Below are positions 9,015 through 17,335 of a stretch of 64,000 nt of DNA, in pieces (position 1 is the stretch's first letter; every line of letters starts with the position of its first letter). The stretch spans positions 186,001 through 250,000 of the forward strand of contig NZ_UEGO01000012.1 in assembly GCF_900465345.1 (NCBI RefSeq), written 5' to 3'. A program made the translations under genes and the position numbers. The notes below the pieces were generated by a model, which was given only the letters and a program-made list of their open reading frames with translations, did not search any database and was not told where the DNA came from. Origin of the DNA: Asaia bogorensis (GTDB lineage: Bacteria > Pseudomonadota > Alphaproteobacteria > Acetobacterales > Acetobacteraceae).

Positions 9015-9815
9015 TCAGGGGGAAGGGCGAAGGCTCGCGATGACCTCGGGCAGAAGAGCCCTGTCACCACAGGCCAGAACGGTGCCGTCGCTCTCAAGCG
9101 TGAGGGGCGCGCCCTGCCAGTCCGTCACAATGCCGCCTGCGCCGTTCACAACGGGAACCAGAGCAGCCCAGTCCCACGGTTTCATGGTACATTCCGCAAT
9201 CAGGTCAATCTGCCCGAGTGCCAGCAGGCCATAACCATAGGCATCGCCACCCCAGCTTGTGCGCCGTGTGGCTCTCTTGAGCTGTGCGAAACGCTGGTCA
9301 TAAGGGGCGATGAGCATATCGGGCGAGGTGCAGGACAGTTCGGCCGCACCAAGCGTCGGGCAATTCCGGGTGCCTGCAATGCCGGGAAGCGTAGCGGATT
9401 CAAAGAGGGTTTCGCGCCCGGCAACGCCAATCCAGCGCTCACGGGTGAAGGGCTGATCGATCACACCCAGCACAGGCGTGCCCTTGTGGAACAGGGCAAT
9501 GAGTGTCGCAAAACTCGGCCTGCCGGTGATGAAGGCGCGCGTGCCATCAATGGGGTCCAGCACCCATATGTAATCCCCCTCATCACCGGAAAACCCATAC
9601 TCCTCGCCTAGAATGGCATGGTCGGGATGGGCCTGCCTGATGAGATCGCGCATGGCAGATTCTGCCTCGCGATCTGCGCGTGTGACGGGAGATTCATCGC
9701 TCTTGTCATCCACATCCAGACCAGCGCGGAAATGGGGTGTGACCGCCCGACCCGCACGATCGGCACAGAGCCGTGCTGTTTGCAGGCAGGCATCGAGATC
9801 GGGCGGAAGCGTCAT
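9015..9815 (-). CDS. hisN: Inositol-monophosphatase-family phosphatase, probable histidinol-phosphatase
   Basis: A 266-residue member of the lithium-sensitive phosphatase family. Metal-binding motifs are GEEYG (about 70), WVLDPIDGTRAF (about 83-95) and WDWAALVPVVNGAGG (about 215-230). IDGTRAFITG is characteristic of the HisN histidinol-phosphate phosphatase subgroup seen in actinobacteria and alphaproteobacteria. SuhB or CysQ activity is a weaker alternative. It is followed by serA on the same strand, so both genes probably serve amino-acid synthesis. No other his genes are in the window. Confidence 0.85.
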   Translation of the reverse strand: MTLPPDLDACLQTARLCADRAGRAVTPHFRAGLDVDDKSDESPVTRADREAESAMRDLIRQAHPDHAILGEEYGFSGDEGDYIWVLDPIDGTRAFITGRPSFATLIALFHKGTPVLGVIDQPFTRERWIGVAGRETLFESATLPGIAGTRNCPTLGAAELSCTSPDMLIAPYDQRFAQLKRATRRTSWGGDAYGYGLLALGQIDLIAECTMKPWDWAALVPVVNGAGGIVTDWQGAPLTLESDGTVLACGDRALLPEVIASLRPSP

Positions 9816-9993
9816 GGCTGTAACTCACAATCCGTAAATCAGCCCCGGGCGGGCGGGGCAGCGTCGTGCAATCAGAAGGCATATCCGGCAGTGTGGCCCC
9901 GATCGCAAGGGCACATGGGGCCCGAACGACAGTATCGGACCGAAAAACAGAATTTTCAGCCATGATGGCGATGAATCGGTACGGGCTGACGCA

Positions 9994-10107
9994 ATGAAAA
10001 CGCGCAGCCTGCAAGGAAAGATTGACGCGTCATGGGGGGTGCGGCATGTCTGGCCTCGCGCTGCGGCCCCTCACAAGACAAGCGGAAAGCCTGCCTCATT
10101 CCCATGA
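9994..10107 (+). CDS. Possible 37-codon leader ORF coupled to kdsB
   Basis: An ATG at 9994 opens 37 codons ending in TGA at 10105-10107, which overlaps the kdsB ATG (10104) as ATGA. The peptide begins MKTRSLQGK and is rich in Arg, Lys and Ala. No ribosome site precedes it and I do not recognise it. Because kdsB itself lacks a well-placed Shine-Dalgarno, reinitiation from this frame is conceivable. It could equally be chance. Confidence 0.25.
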   Translation: MKTRSLQGKIDASWGVRHVWPRAAAPHKTSGKPASFP

Positions 10108-10832
10108 ATCCCATCATCGTCATTCCATCGCGTCTCGCCTCGACGCGCTTGCCAAACAAGCCGCTGGCAGAGATCGACGGCAAGCCCATGATCCTACAGG
10201 TGGCGTTACGGGCGCTCGCATCAGGCCTTGGCCCTGTGCTTGTTGCCTCTGGCGATCAGGCCATTCTCGATGCCCTGTCTGGCCATGATGTGGCAGGCGT
10301 CCTGACCGATCCGGCCCTGCCCAGCGGGTCTGACCGCGTTCATGCTGCCCTGCAAAGCCATGATCCGGAGGGGCGTCATGATGTGGTGATCAATCTGCAG
10401 GGTGATCTGCCTCTGATTGCGCCGCACAGCCTGTCCGCCGCCTTGCACCCGGTGGCTGAAGGTTTCGATATTGGTACGCTGGTTGCACCGGTGGAGACAG
10501 AGGAAGAGGCGCGACGGGCCTCCGTCGTCAAGGCTGCCTGCGCTTTCGCGCCGGGTGCAAGCGTAGCGCGTGCGCTTTATTTCTCCCGGCAGCCGATCCC
10601 CTGGGGTGACGGCCCGCTCTGGCATCATGTCGGGGTCTATGCCTGGCGGCGTGAGGCGCTGGCGCGGTTCGTGGGGCTGGCGCCTTCGCCTCTCGAGCGC
10701 CGTGAGTCGCTTGAGCAATTGCGGGCGCTTGAGGCGGGTATGAGCATTGGCTGCGCTTCTATTGCCGAGGCACCGCTCGGGGTCGATACGCCCGAGGATC
10801 TTGTGCGCATACGTAAGGTGCTTTCAGCATGA
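10104..10832 (+). CDS. kdsB: 3-deoxy-manno-octulosonate cytidylyltransferase
   Basis: The 242-residue protein begins IIVIPSRLASTRLPNKPLA, the nucleotide-binding loop of CMP-KDO synthetase. It continues with SGSDRVHAAL and INLQGDLPLI, the conserved Asp region that binds Mg-CTP. It activates KDO for attachment to lipid A. The open frame extends 24 codons upstream, but family alignment sets the start at the ATG 10104. Overlap with pheA by ATGA at 10829 indicates translational coupling, an arrangement common in alphaproteobacteria. Length is typical. Confidence 0.93.
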   Translation: MNPIIVIPSRLASTRLPNKPLAEIDGKPMILQVALRALASGLGPVLVASGDQAILDALSGHDVAGVLTDPALPSGSDRVHAALQSHDPEGRHDVVINLQGDLPLIAPHSLSAALHPVAEGFDIGTLVAPVETEEEARRASVVKAACAFAPGASVARALYFSRQPIPWGDGPLWHHVGVYAWRREALARFVGLAPSPLERRESLEQLRALEAGMSIGCASIAEAPLGVDTPEDLVRIRKVLSA

Positions 10833-11668
10833 CCCACATAATTGCTTTTCAGGGGCGTCCCGGCGCTTATTCCGATCTTGCCTGCCGCACGGCGCGACCG
10901 GGCTGGAAAACCCTGCCATGCCCCAGCTTTCAGGCGGCGATCGATGCCGTGCGCGAGGGACGGGCAACGCTTGGCATGCTGGCTTGCGAAAATTCGCTCG
11001 CGGGCCGTGTTCCCGAGATTCATGCACTTTTGCCCGAAGCCGGTCTGCCGATCATTGGCGAGCATTTCCAGCGCGTGGAACACTGCCTGATTGCCTTGCC
11101 CGGCACCAGGATCGAGGAAGTGAAGCGGGTTCATACCCACCCGGTGGCGCTGGGGCAGATCAGGAACCTGATCCGTGAGCTTGGTGTCGAGGCCTGCTCG
11201 GCCTTCGATACGGCGGGGGCGGCAGAGATGGTCGTCAAATGGCAGTCCCGCGAGGACGCCGCCATCGCGTCATCACTGGCTGCCGAACTCAACGGCCTTG
11301 AGGTCTTACGGGCCAATGTCGAGGACGCTGCGCATAACACGACGCGGTTCTATCTGGTGGCGCGACAGGCTGCCTGGCCCTCGCCGCAGGATGAACGCGT
11401 GATCACGACGCTTGTGTTTCGTGTGCTCAACCGGGCTGGTGCGCTTTATGAGGCTCTGGGTGGGTTCGCCGCAAATGGTGTCAACATGACGCGTCTCGAA
11501 AGCTATATGAGCCCCGGCACACTGACGGCGACAGGCTTTCTGCTGGATGTGGAAGGGCATCCCGAGCAGGAGGCGTTGGGCAGGGCTTTGGCGGTATTGC
11601 GGGGATGCAGCGAGAAAATTGCCATACTTGGCGTTTATCCCGCGAGTCCCTCCCGTTATCCGGGGTAG
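10829..11668 (+). CDS. pheA: Prephenate dehydratase
   Basis: A 279-residue monofunctional enzyme without a chorismate mutase domain. The catalytic domain includes ENSLAGRV (about 50), VHTHPVALGQ, DTAGAAEMV and NTTRFYLV with the essential Thr-Arg-Phe. A C-terminal ACT domain (about 195-275) has NRAGALYEALGGF and LESYM in place of the classical ESRP, so phenylalanine control may differ in detail. It converts prephenate to phenylpyruvate. It starts inside the kdsB stop. A promoter-like element just after it suggests that dapA is transcribed separately. Confidence 0.94.
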   Translation: MTHIIAFQGRPGAYSDLACRTARPGWKTLPCPSFQAAIDAVREGRATLGMLACENSLAGRVPEIHALLPEAGLPIIGEHFQRVEHCLIALPGTRIEEVKRVHTHPVALGQIRNLIRELGVEACSAFDTAGAAEMVVKWQSREDAAIASSLAAELNGLEVLRANVEDAAHNTTRFYLVARQAAWPSPQDERVITTLVFRVLNRAGALYEALGGFAANGVNMTRLESYMSPGTLTATGFLLDVEGHPEQEALGRALAVLRGCSEKIAILGVYPASPSRYPG

Positions 11669-11701
11669 CGCACAGGGGCAGGGCTTCCACGCGATATCCA
11701 T

Positions 11702-11729
11702 TTGACAGGGGCGGCAGGAGTTCTATTTA
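11702..11729 (+). promoter_or_regulatory. Predicted sigma70-type promoter of dapA
   Basis: TTGACA at 11702-11707 and TATTTA at 11724-11729 are separated by 16 bases, 36 bases before the dapA start. This is the best -35/-10 pair in the pheA-dapA gap. Confidence 0.55.
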
Positions 11730-11764
11730 GCAGCAGGTTCTAAAAACGGGGCAGGTGAACAGGC

Positions 11765-12661
11765 ATGGCACGGAACAAGGATTTCAAAGGGTCTCTGACC
11801 GCGCTGCTGACCCCGTTTCGTGAAGATGGCACGGTTGATCTTGCGGCTCTCGGTCGCTTTATCGACTGGCAGATTGATGAAGGGACGGCGGGACTTATCC
11901 CCGCCGGCACAACGGGCGAGAGCCCGACTCTGACCCATGATGAGCATGCGCTTGTTGTCGCCCATACCGTCAAGGTGTCGGGGGGGCGCGTGCCGGTCAT
12001 GGCCGGTGCGGGGTCGAACAGCACGCATGAGGCGATCGGCATGGCACGCCATGCGAAGGCCGTCGGTGCTGACGCCCTGCTCGTGGTGGCACCCTATTAC
12101 AACAAGCCGACCCAGGAAGGCCTGTACCAGCATTTCATGCTGGTTGCCGATGCGACCGATCTGCCGCTCTATGTCTATAATGTGCCTGGTCGCTCCGTGG
12201 TCGAAGTTCTGCCGGAGACGATGGCGCGCTTGGCGCAGCACCCGAATATTGTCGGGACAAAGGATGCGACGGCCAATCTGTCGCGTCCGCTTCAGCTCCG
12301 AGCGCTGCTTGGCGATGCGCCATTTACCCAGCTGACGGGTGATGACGGCACGACGGTTTCCTTCCTTGCCGCGGGTGGTACGGGCTGCATCAGCGTCACA
12401 GCCAATATCGCACCCCGACTCTGTGCGGATATGCACCAAGCATGGCAGGCGGGTGACGTGGCAAAGGCGATGCAGATCCAGCAGCGTCTGACCCCCCTTC
12501 ACGACGCGATGTTCTGCGAGAGCAATCCGGGGCCAGTAAAATACGCAGCGTCACGTTTGGGGCTATGCACCCCGACCGTACGTTTGCCCCTGTGTGAACC
12601 CAGCGCGGCCTCCCGCGCTGTGATTGACGCGGCTTTGGAAAAAACCGGCCTGTCAGGATAA
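11765..12661 (+). CDS. dapA: 4-hydroxy-tetrahydrodipicolinate synthase
   Basis: The 298-residue protein has the DapA hallmarks: GTTGESPTL near residue 45, YYNKPTQEG in the middle, the tyrosine of YVYNVPGR and the Schiff-base lysine in IVGTKDAT (about 163). It condenses pyruvate with aspartate semialdehyde, opening the lysine/diaminopimelate branch; lysC elsewhere in the window feeds the same pathway. A ribosome-site-like GGGGCAGGTG precedes the ATG. smpB follows after three bases, so both probably share a transcript that ends at the terminator near 13242. Confidence 0.95.
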   Translation: MARNKDFKGSLTALLTPFREDGTVDLAALGRFIDWQIDEGTAGLIPAGTTGESPTLTHDEHALVVAHTVKVSGGRVPVMAGAGSNSTHEAIGMARHAKAVGADALLVVAPYYNKPTQEGLYQHFMLVADATDLPLYVYNVPGRSVVEVLPETMARLAQHPNIVGTKDATANLSRPLQLRALLGDAPFTQLTGDDGTTVSFLAAGGTGCISVTANIAPRLCADMHQAWQAGDVAKAMQIQQRLTPLHDAMFCESNPGPVKYAASRLGLCTPTVRLPLCEPSAASRAVIDAALEKTGLSG

Positions 12662-12664
12662 ATT

Positions 12665-13156
12665 GTGGCTGAAAAAAAGAAATCCGGTCTGATCTCGCAC
12701 GGCATTGCTGCGCAGAACAGAAAAGGCCGGTTCAATTATACAATCCTCGAAACCGTCGAGGCGGGTCTCGTTCTCAAGGGACCAGAGGTGAAGAGCCTTC
12801 GTATGGGTCGCGCAGCGATCAACGAAGCCTATGCCGGAGAGCGGGACGGCGAGATCTGGCTGTTCAATTCCTATATCCCTGAATATCAGGGCGGGGTGCT
12901 CTCCCGTTTTGACACGCGCGCACCGCGCAAGCTGCTCTTGCACAAGAAGCAGGTTGCCCATTTGCTTGGTGCCGTCTCGCGGGCAGGGGCTTCGCTCGTT
13001 CCGCTGGACGTTCATTTCAATGCCCGTGGACGTGCCAAGCTGACACTTGGCCTCGGTCAGGGGCGTAAGAAAGAGGACAAGCGCCACGCTATTGCCGAGC
13101 GGGACTGGCAGCGTGACAAGGCCCGTTTGCTTCGAAGCAAGGGCAAGGATTACTGA
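12665..13156 (+). CDS. smpB: SsrA-binding protein
   Basis: A 163-residue protein starting with GTG three bases after dapA. It shows the SmpB beta-barrel signatures NRKGRFNYTI, GLVLKGPEVKSLR and FNSYIPEY, plus a basic C-terminal tail (KKEDKRHAIAERDW onwards) that inserts in the ribosome decoding path. It delivers tmRNA to stalled ribosomes for trans-translation. The tmRNA gene is not seen here. dapA-smpB adjacency is common in acetic acid bacteria and other alphaproteobacteria. Confidence 0.95.
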   Translation: MAEKKKSGLISHGIAAQNRKGRFNYTILETVEAGLVLKGPEVKSLRMGRAAINEAYAGERDGEIWLFNSYIPEYQGGVLSRFDTRAPRKLLLHKKQVAHLLGAVSRAGASLVPLDVHFNARGRAKLTLGLGQGRKKEDKRHAIAERDWQRDKARLLRSKGKDY

Positions 13157-13241
13157 ATAAGTTCCTTGCGGGCTAGCCCTTGCTGACGCGATGTGGCTCA
13201 GGCATGCCCGGATGGTGGGCATAGACAGGAAATCAGGGAAA

Positions 13242-13268
13242 GGGCTGCATCCAGGCAGCCCTTTTTTG
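13242..13268 (+). terminator. Intrinsic terminator after smpB
   Basis: GGGCTGC (13242-13248), a six-base loop and GCAGCCC (13255-13261) are followed directly by six T, a classical rho-independent terminator for the dapA-smpB transcript. Confidence 0.9.
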
Positions 13269-13386
13269 TTTGTCGATACACTCAGCCGACAATATTGAGT
13301 GCAGCTATAAAGCCCATTATGTGGTTCTAGGGGAGGCTCGAGGCGAGCGCCGGGATATCTGCCACGAATTTCCATCTCTCAAGGCC

Positions 13387-13417
13387 AAAAAAAACCCGGC
13401 ACAAGGCCGGGTTTTTT
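13387..13417. terminator. Bidirectional terminator at the 3' end of the cold-shock gene
   Basis: AACCCGGC and GCCGGGTT (13393-13412) around ACAA are flanked by an A-run on the left and a T-run on the right, so they can terminate on either strand. The minus-strand cold-shock gene ends 18 bases away and is the obvious user. Confidence 0.88.
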
Positions 13418-13434
13418 CTGGATCAGATGATCAC

Positions 13435-14139
13435 TCAGGCGATGTTGATATCGGCTGCTTCCGGACCCTTCTGGCCCTGCACAACCTTCACATCGACTGC
13501 CTGGCCCTCATTGAGGCCGGAAAGGCCCGAGCGCTCGAGAGCCGAGGCGTGGATGAAGATGTCCTTGCCACCGTTTTCCGGCGTGATGAAGCCGAAGCCC
13601 TTCGTGGCGTTGTACCACTTCACGATACCGCGCAGATCCTGAGCGTGTGACAGGTCGGGAGCCGGGCGAGCAGGACGACCGCCACCGAAAGCCGGACGCG
13701 GGCCAGCGGGGTTGAAAGCAGCGCGCGGGCGCGGTGCTTCTGCCGTGCTGGTGTCGACGTTGAGCACCTCAGCGACCTGACGGCCTTTCGGGCCCTGGCC
13801 GATGCGGACGTTCAGCGTCGTGCCCGGGTTGACGCTCGTGTGGCCAGCCGTGGAGAGGGCATTTGCATGGAGGAAAACGTCGCCTGATCCATCAGCGAGC
13901 TCAACAAAGCCGAAGCCCTTCTCGCTATTGAACCATTTAACACTGGCGCCCACTTCCGGGCCTGACGCCAGAACCTGTGGGCCGCCCGAAGGGGGACGAC
14001 GATTTTGCATCCCGCCACGGTCACCGAAGGAGGGGGTCATGAAATCGTCGTCGAATCCGCCGCGGCGCGGGGAACGTGGGCTGCGGTCGGTACGGTTGCT
14101 TCTCAACGGTCTAATCCCGAGATCTGTGCGGTGATCCAT
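13435..14139 (-). CDS. Protein with two cold-shock domains
   Basis: The protein has two CSD nucleic-acid-binding domains. The first has SVKWFNSEKGFGFVEL with the RNP2 VFLHA; the second has GIVKWYNATKGFGFI with IFIHA. They are joined by a Pro/Ala/Arg-rich linker. The N-terminal 65 residues are Arg/Gly-rich and probably disordered. Tandem-CSD proteins of this size are typical of alphaproteobacteria and act as RNA chaperones. I chose ATG 14139 (234 residues, MDHRTDLG) over the longest frame from 14244, whose extra residues look non-coding; ATG 14142 is equivalent. No clear ribosome site is visible. About 260 bases separate it from divergent lpxR, leaving room for a long leader like those of other csp mRNAs. 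Confidence 0.88.
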   Translation of the reverse strand: MDHRTDLGIRPLRSNRTDRSPRSPRRGGFDDDFMTPSFGDRGGMQNRRPPSGGPQVLASGPEVGASVKWFNSEKGFGFVELADGSGDVFLHANALSTAGHTSVNPGTTLNVRIGQGPKGRQVAEVLNVDTSTAEAPRPRAAFNPAGPRPAFGGGRPARPAPDLSHAQDLRGIVKWYNATKGFGFITPENGGKDIFIHASALERSGLSGLNEGQAVDVKVVQGQKGPEAADINIA

Positions 14140-14400
14140 CATACTGAGAATCACCAGTGGAGTAAGTCGAAACGGTGTGCACGGGCCTGCCGGCTGGTGC
14201 GAAGCGGGCGATGTCCACAAGGGGTTTCGGGTAGACCCTAACACGGTTTTTTCCGGTTATGCCACCAGAAAACGTGGCCTGATTACCACGATCTTCTTTA
14301 TATCGCGTTTTTATGAGGGGATAGTCTTCGCGTTACCGGCTGTCACTGTTTCCTGTTACGTGAAATCGGCTATGGTGGTCGCCTGTTATTTCGGAAGGGG

Positions 14401-15438
14401 ATGGATTTGCGCTGTTCAAAGTCGCGCTGGCCGGGCGCCAGACAGGTCCGGGCTGGATCGCTCTCGGTTCTCGGGCTCGCTGTGATGGGTGCAACGGCTC
14501 ACGCCACCCCCAAACAGGACCCTTATGGCACCTGGACACTCCAGGGCGAGAATGACGCGGTTTCCACTTTGAAGGGAACCTCTGACCAGTATTATACGTC
14601 GGGGCTGCGTTTCAACTGGACATCGGGCACGGATAATCTGCCTAAGCCTTTCGCTGACGTGAACCGCTTCCTGCTTGGTGATGGCGTACAGCGCGTAAGC
14701 CTTGGTGTGCAGCAGCTCATCTTCACCCCGCGCGATACACAGACTGCTCAGCCGGCTTCGGGCGATCGTCCCTATTCGAGCCTGCTGCTTGGCACAGTCA
14801 ACTTCATCAACGACACCGACCTTTCGCGTAGCGTTGCTGGCATCCAGTTCGGTGTGATGGGCCCGGCAGGCCTTGGGCGTCAGTTGCAGAACGGTTTCCA
14901 CGGCGCCATTGGTGATACGAAAAATCTCGGCTGGCATACCCAGCTCCAGAACCAGCCGATCTTTCAGATCCAGGCTGGGCGTATCTGGCGTCTACCGGTT
15001 GTGAATCTCTATGGAATCAGTGCTGATGTGCTGCCGGCCATTTCAGGGGCCGCTGGTGACTATCGTACCTACGCCGATGCAGCCGGAACATTCCGTATCG
15101 GTCAGGGACTGGACAGCGATTTCGGCAATGCGACGATCGGGCCGGGCCTTGATGGCACGGATGCCTTTGTCGCGACACGTCCTGTCGCATGGTACCTGTA
15201 TGGTGGTGTGGAGGGGCAGGCGGTTGCCTATGACTCGACATTGCAGGGCAATACGCTGCGCGACAACTCGCCTCATGTGAGCAAGACCTGGGATGTTGGC
15301 ATGATCCATGCTGGCCTCGCCGTAATGTGGCACGGTGTGCGCCTGTCCTACAGCCAGAACTGGCAGACTGCCCAGTTCAAGACGGCAAAGGCGGGCCTGT
15401 TCAACTATGGATCGCTCAAGCTCTCGGTCAAGTTCTGA
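14401..15438 (+). CDS. lpxR: LpxR-family outer-membrane lipid A deacylase
   Basis: A 345-residue protein with a signal peptide ending about ATAHA (residue 35), then the LpxR/DUF2219 pattern. N51-D52 in GENDAV, T60-D62 and YTSGLRF correspond to the essential Asn-Asp and Thr of Salmonella LpxR, and GPAGLGRQLQNGFHG supplies the catalytic His (H167). Alternating hydrophobic strands and a C-terminal Phe (KLSVKF) fit a 12-stranded outer-membrane barrel. LpxR removes the 3'-acyloxyacyl group of lipid A in a Ca2+-dependent way. Function here is inferred from conserved residues. It is divergent from the cold-shock gene and has its own terminator. Confidence 0.82.
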   Translation: MDLRCSKSRWPGARQVRAGSLSVLGLAVMGATAHATPKQDPYGTWTLQGENDAVSTLKGTSDQYYTSGLRFNWTSGTDNLPKPFADVNRFLLGDGVQRVSLGVQQLIFTPRDTQTAQPASGDRPYSSLLLGTVNFINDTDLSRSVAGIQFGVMGPAGLGRQLQNGFHGAIGDTKNLGWHTQLQNQPIFQIQAGRIWRLPVVNLYGISADVLPAISGAAGDYRTYADAAGTFRIGQGLDSDFGNATIGPGLDGTDAFVATRPVAWYLYGGVEGQAVAYDSTLQGNTLRDNSPHVSKTWDVGMIHAGLAVMWHGVRLSYSQNWQTAQFKTAKAGLFNYGSLKLSVKF

Positions 15439-15491
15439 GCCCGAGCCAACAGAGGCGCTCTGGCTTTTGCCGGGTTGTGCCTGCCTGATTG

Positions 15492-15530
15492 AAAAAGCCC
15501 GTACCGGTCTGTCGCCGATATGGGCTTTTT
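15492..15530. terminator. Bidirectional terminator between lpxR and the EAL gene
   Basis: AAAAAGCCC (15492-15500) and GGGCTTTTT (15522-15530) pair exactly around a 21-base loop. The A/T flanks allow termination of lpxR (+) and of the convergent GGDEF-EAL gene (-). Confidence 0.8.
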
Positions 15531-15591
15531 CAATACCTGACGTCTGCGCTGTCAGTCCGTTTGCGGGTCATGCATCCCGAACGCGCCTGGA

Positions 15592-17193
15592 TCAGAGATA
15601 ATCTGGCGTCGGGATGCCAAGCAGATAACCCTGGACTTCCTCACATCCATACGAGTCTAGAAAGGCCATCTGACGCTCGGTCTCCACGCCCTTGGCACAG
15701 CATGAAATCCCGAGTCGACGGGCCATCTGGATTGTCTGCCCCATCACCTCATTGACCCGGCGATCGTCGTTGAGGCGAAGCATGAAAGAGCGGTCGAACT
15801 TGATCTGATCGACCGGAAAATTTGCCAGCCTTTCGAGCGATGAATAGCCAGCCCCGAAATCGTCCAAAGCGACATGGACACCGAGTGCCCGGAGGCGGGA
15901 GAGCTCCTGATAGGCAATGTCACGTGGGCCAAAAGAACGCTTCTCGGATAGCTCGATCTGCAGACGTTCGGGAGGGAGGCCAGTTTCCTGCAGGATCGTT
16001 TCCACCATCCCCGAGAGCAGACGGCGTGCAAGCCATGTCGGGGAAATATTGACGCATACGCGAAGCGGGTGGCTCCAGGATACTGCCGCCTCGCAGGCCT
16101 TTTTCAGGCTCCATTGGTCGATCTTTTCAATCATGCCGCCGTTTTCGGCGCATTGGATGAAAATATCGGGTGGGATCTGGCCAACGCCAGGGCGCTCCCA
16201 ACGCAGTAGCGCCTCGAGGGCCACAACGGTCTGGCTGCCGGGAGCAATGATCGGCATCCAGTTCAGGGAGAGTTCGCCGCGCTCCACAGCGTTCATCAGA
16301 TCTCGTTCGAGGCCCGATGTGCCAAGAAGCGCCGCAGTGCCTGATGACGTCGCGCGTCTTTCATGTGCGCCGCCATTCTGTCGTATGTCGCTTATGGCAG
16401 CATCTACTGCCTGCAACAGGGCGGCAGCATTACTGCCATCATCCGGGAACAAGGCCCATCCGATCGAGAAGGAAGGCTGGACTTCTCCGCGGTCAATCAG
16501 GATCGTCGGTGAGAGGGCCTGACGGATACTGGTGATGAGCGTACGTGTCGTGACCAGGGAAAGGCCAGGTGGTGAAACGACAAGGATGTTGCCGCCTCCT
16601 GCATAGGCAAGATAGGCCTGGCCGGGCAAAATAGCCTGGATGCGCTCGATGCTCTCGTCAATGACCCGGTTGGATGTTTCCCAGCCATAGCGCAGATTAA
16701 GCGCATTGAGATGGTCAAGATCAATCTCCAGCACCGAGAAGCTGGTCTTGCGGCGTTCAGCGGACAAGATGTCGATCAGCCTGCCGATATGTGCCGCGCA
16801 GAGGCTGCGGTCGGGCAGGTCGCGGCGACGTGTCTGAAGGGTCTGATTGGCAAGGATTGTTCTTGCACAGACCGCCAGATAAGGGGCAAGCTCGCGGAGT
16901 TCTCTTTCGGATCCCGCAAGTGGAACATGGGCCAGGAGCGTCAGATCATTCTCGAGCGCGATACCCAACTCGATCATTGTATCGGTTCTCTTGAGATGGA
17001 GCGAGCCCGTAGCGTTGCAAACGGCCCTTACACACTCAGCCGTGACTTCCGAGGCGATACTGCCGTCACTGGCAATCTCGATCAGGTCTCCGGCTCTGTC
17101 GAAACCACATATGCAGACAGACGATGCGCCCAGCAGCCTGCGCGCGATTTCAAGTATCGCGAGGTGTGGTTCGGGCTGATGGATCGGTGACAT
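15592..17193 (-). CDS. GGDEF-EAL protein with degenerate active sites
   Basis: From ATG 17193 (GAGAGGCG upstream) the protein has 533 residues: an N-terminal sensor-like region (about 1-125, GAF-like at best), a GGDEF domain and an EAL domain. The GGDEF signature reads AGGGN, so diguanylate cyclase activity is unlikely. The EAL domain keeps EALLRW, the Asn of CVNISP, IELSE, DDFGAGYSSL, KFDRSF and VQGYLLG. However, the EGVE motif reads AKGVET, with Lys replacing a glutamate that binds metal in known phosphodiesterases. It is therefore probably a c-di-GMP or GTP-binding receptor, or a weak enzyme. An upstream ATG at 17259 lacks a ribosome site. Confidence 0.87.
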   Translation of the reverse strand: MSPIHQPEPHLAILEIARRLLGASSVCICGFDRAGDLIEIASDGSIASEVTAECVRAVCNATGSLHLKRTDTMIELGIALENDLTLLAHVPLAGSERELRELAPYLAVCARTILANQTLQTRRRDLPDRSLCAAHIGRLIDILSAERRKTSFSVLEIDLDHLNALNLRYGWETSNRVIDESIERIQAILPGQAYLAYAGGGNILVVSPPGLSLVTTRTLITSIRQALSPTILIDRGEVQPSFSIGWALFPDDGSNAAALLQAVDAAISDIRQNGGAHERRATSSGTAALLGTSGLERDLMNAVERGELSLNWMPIIAPGSQTVVALEALLRWERPGVGQIPPDIFIQCAENGGMIEKIDQWSLKKACEAAVSWSHPLRVCVNISPTWLARRLLSGMVETILQETGLPPERLQIELSEKRSFGPRDIAYQELSRLRALGVHVALDDFGAGYSSLERLANFPVDQIKFDRSFMLRLNDDRRVNEVMGQTIQMARRLGISCCAKGVETERQMAFLDSYGCEEVQGYLLGIPTPDYL

Positions 17194-17335
17194 ATCGCCT
17201 CTCTTTGACGGGATAAAGATGGTTATGAAATACAATGACGATTTGGGCAAGTCTGGCATTGTTCAATAGTCAAAATGGACTTGGTAACATTTCAAAACGT
17301 TAAACAAGTATTTCGACGGGTGACTAGTGTCGTCA

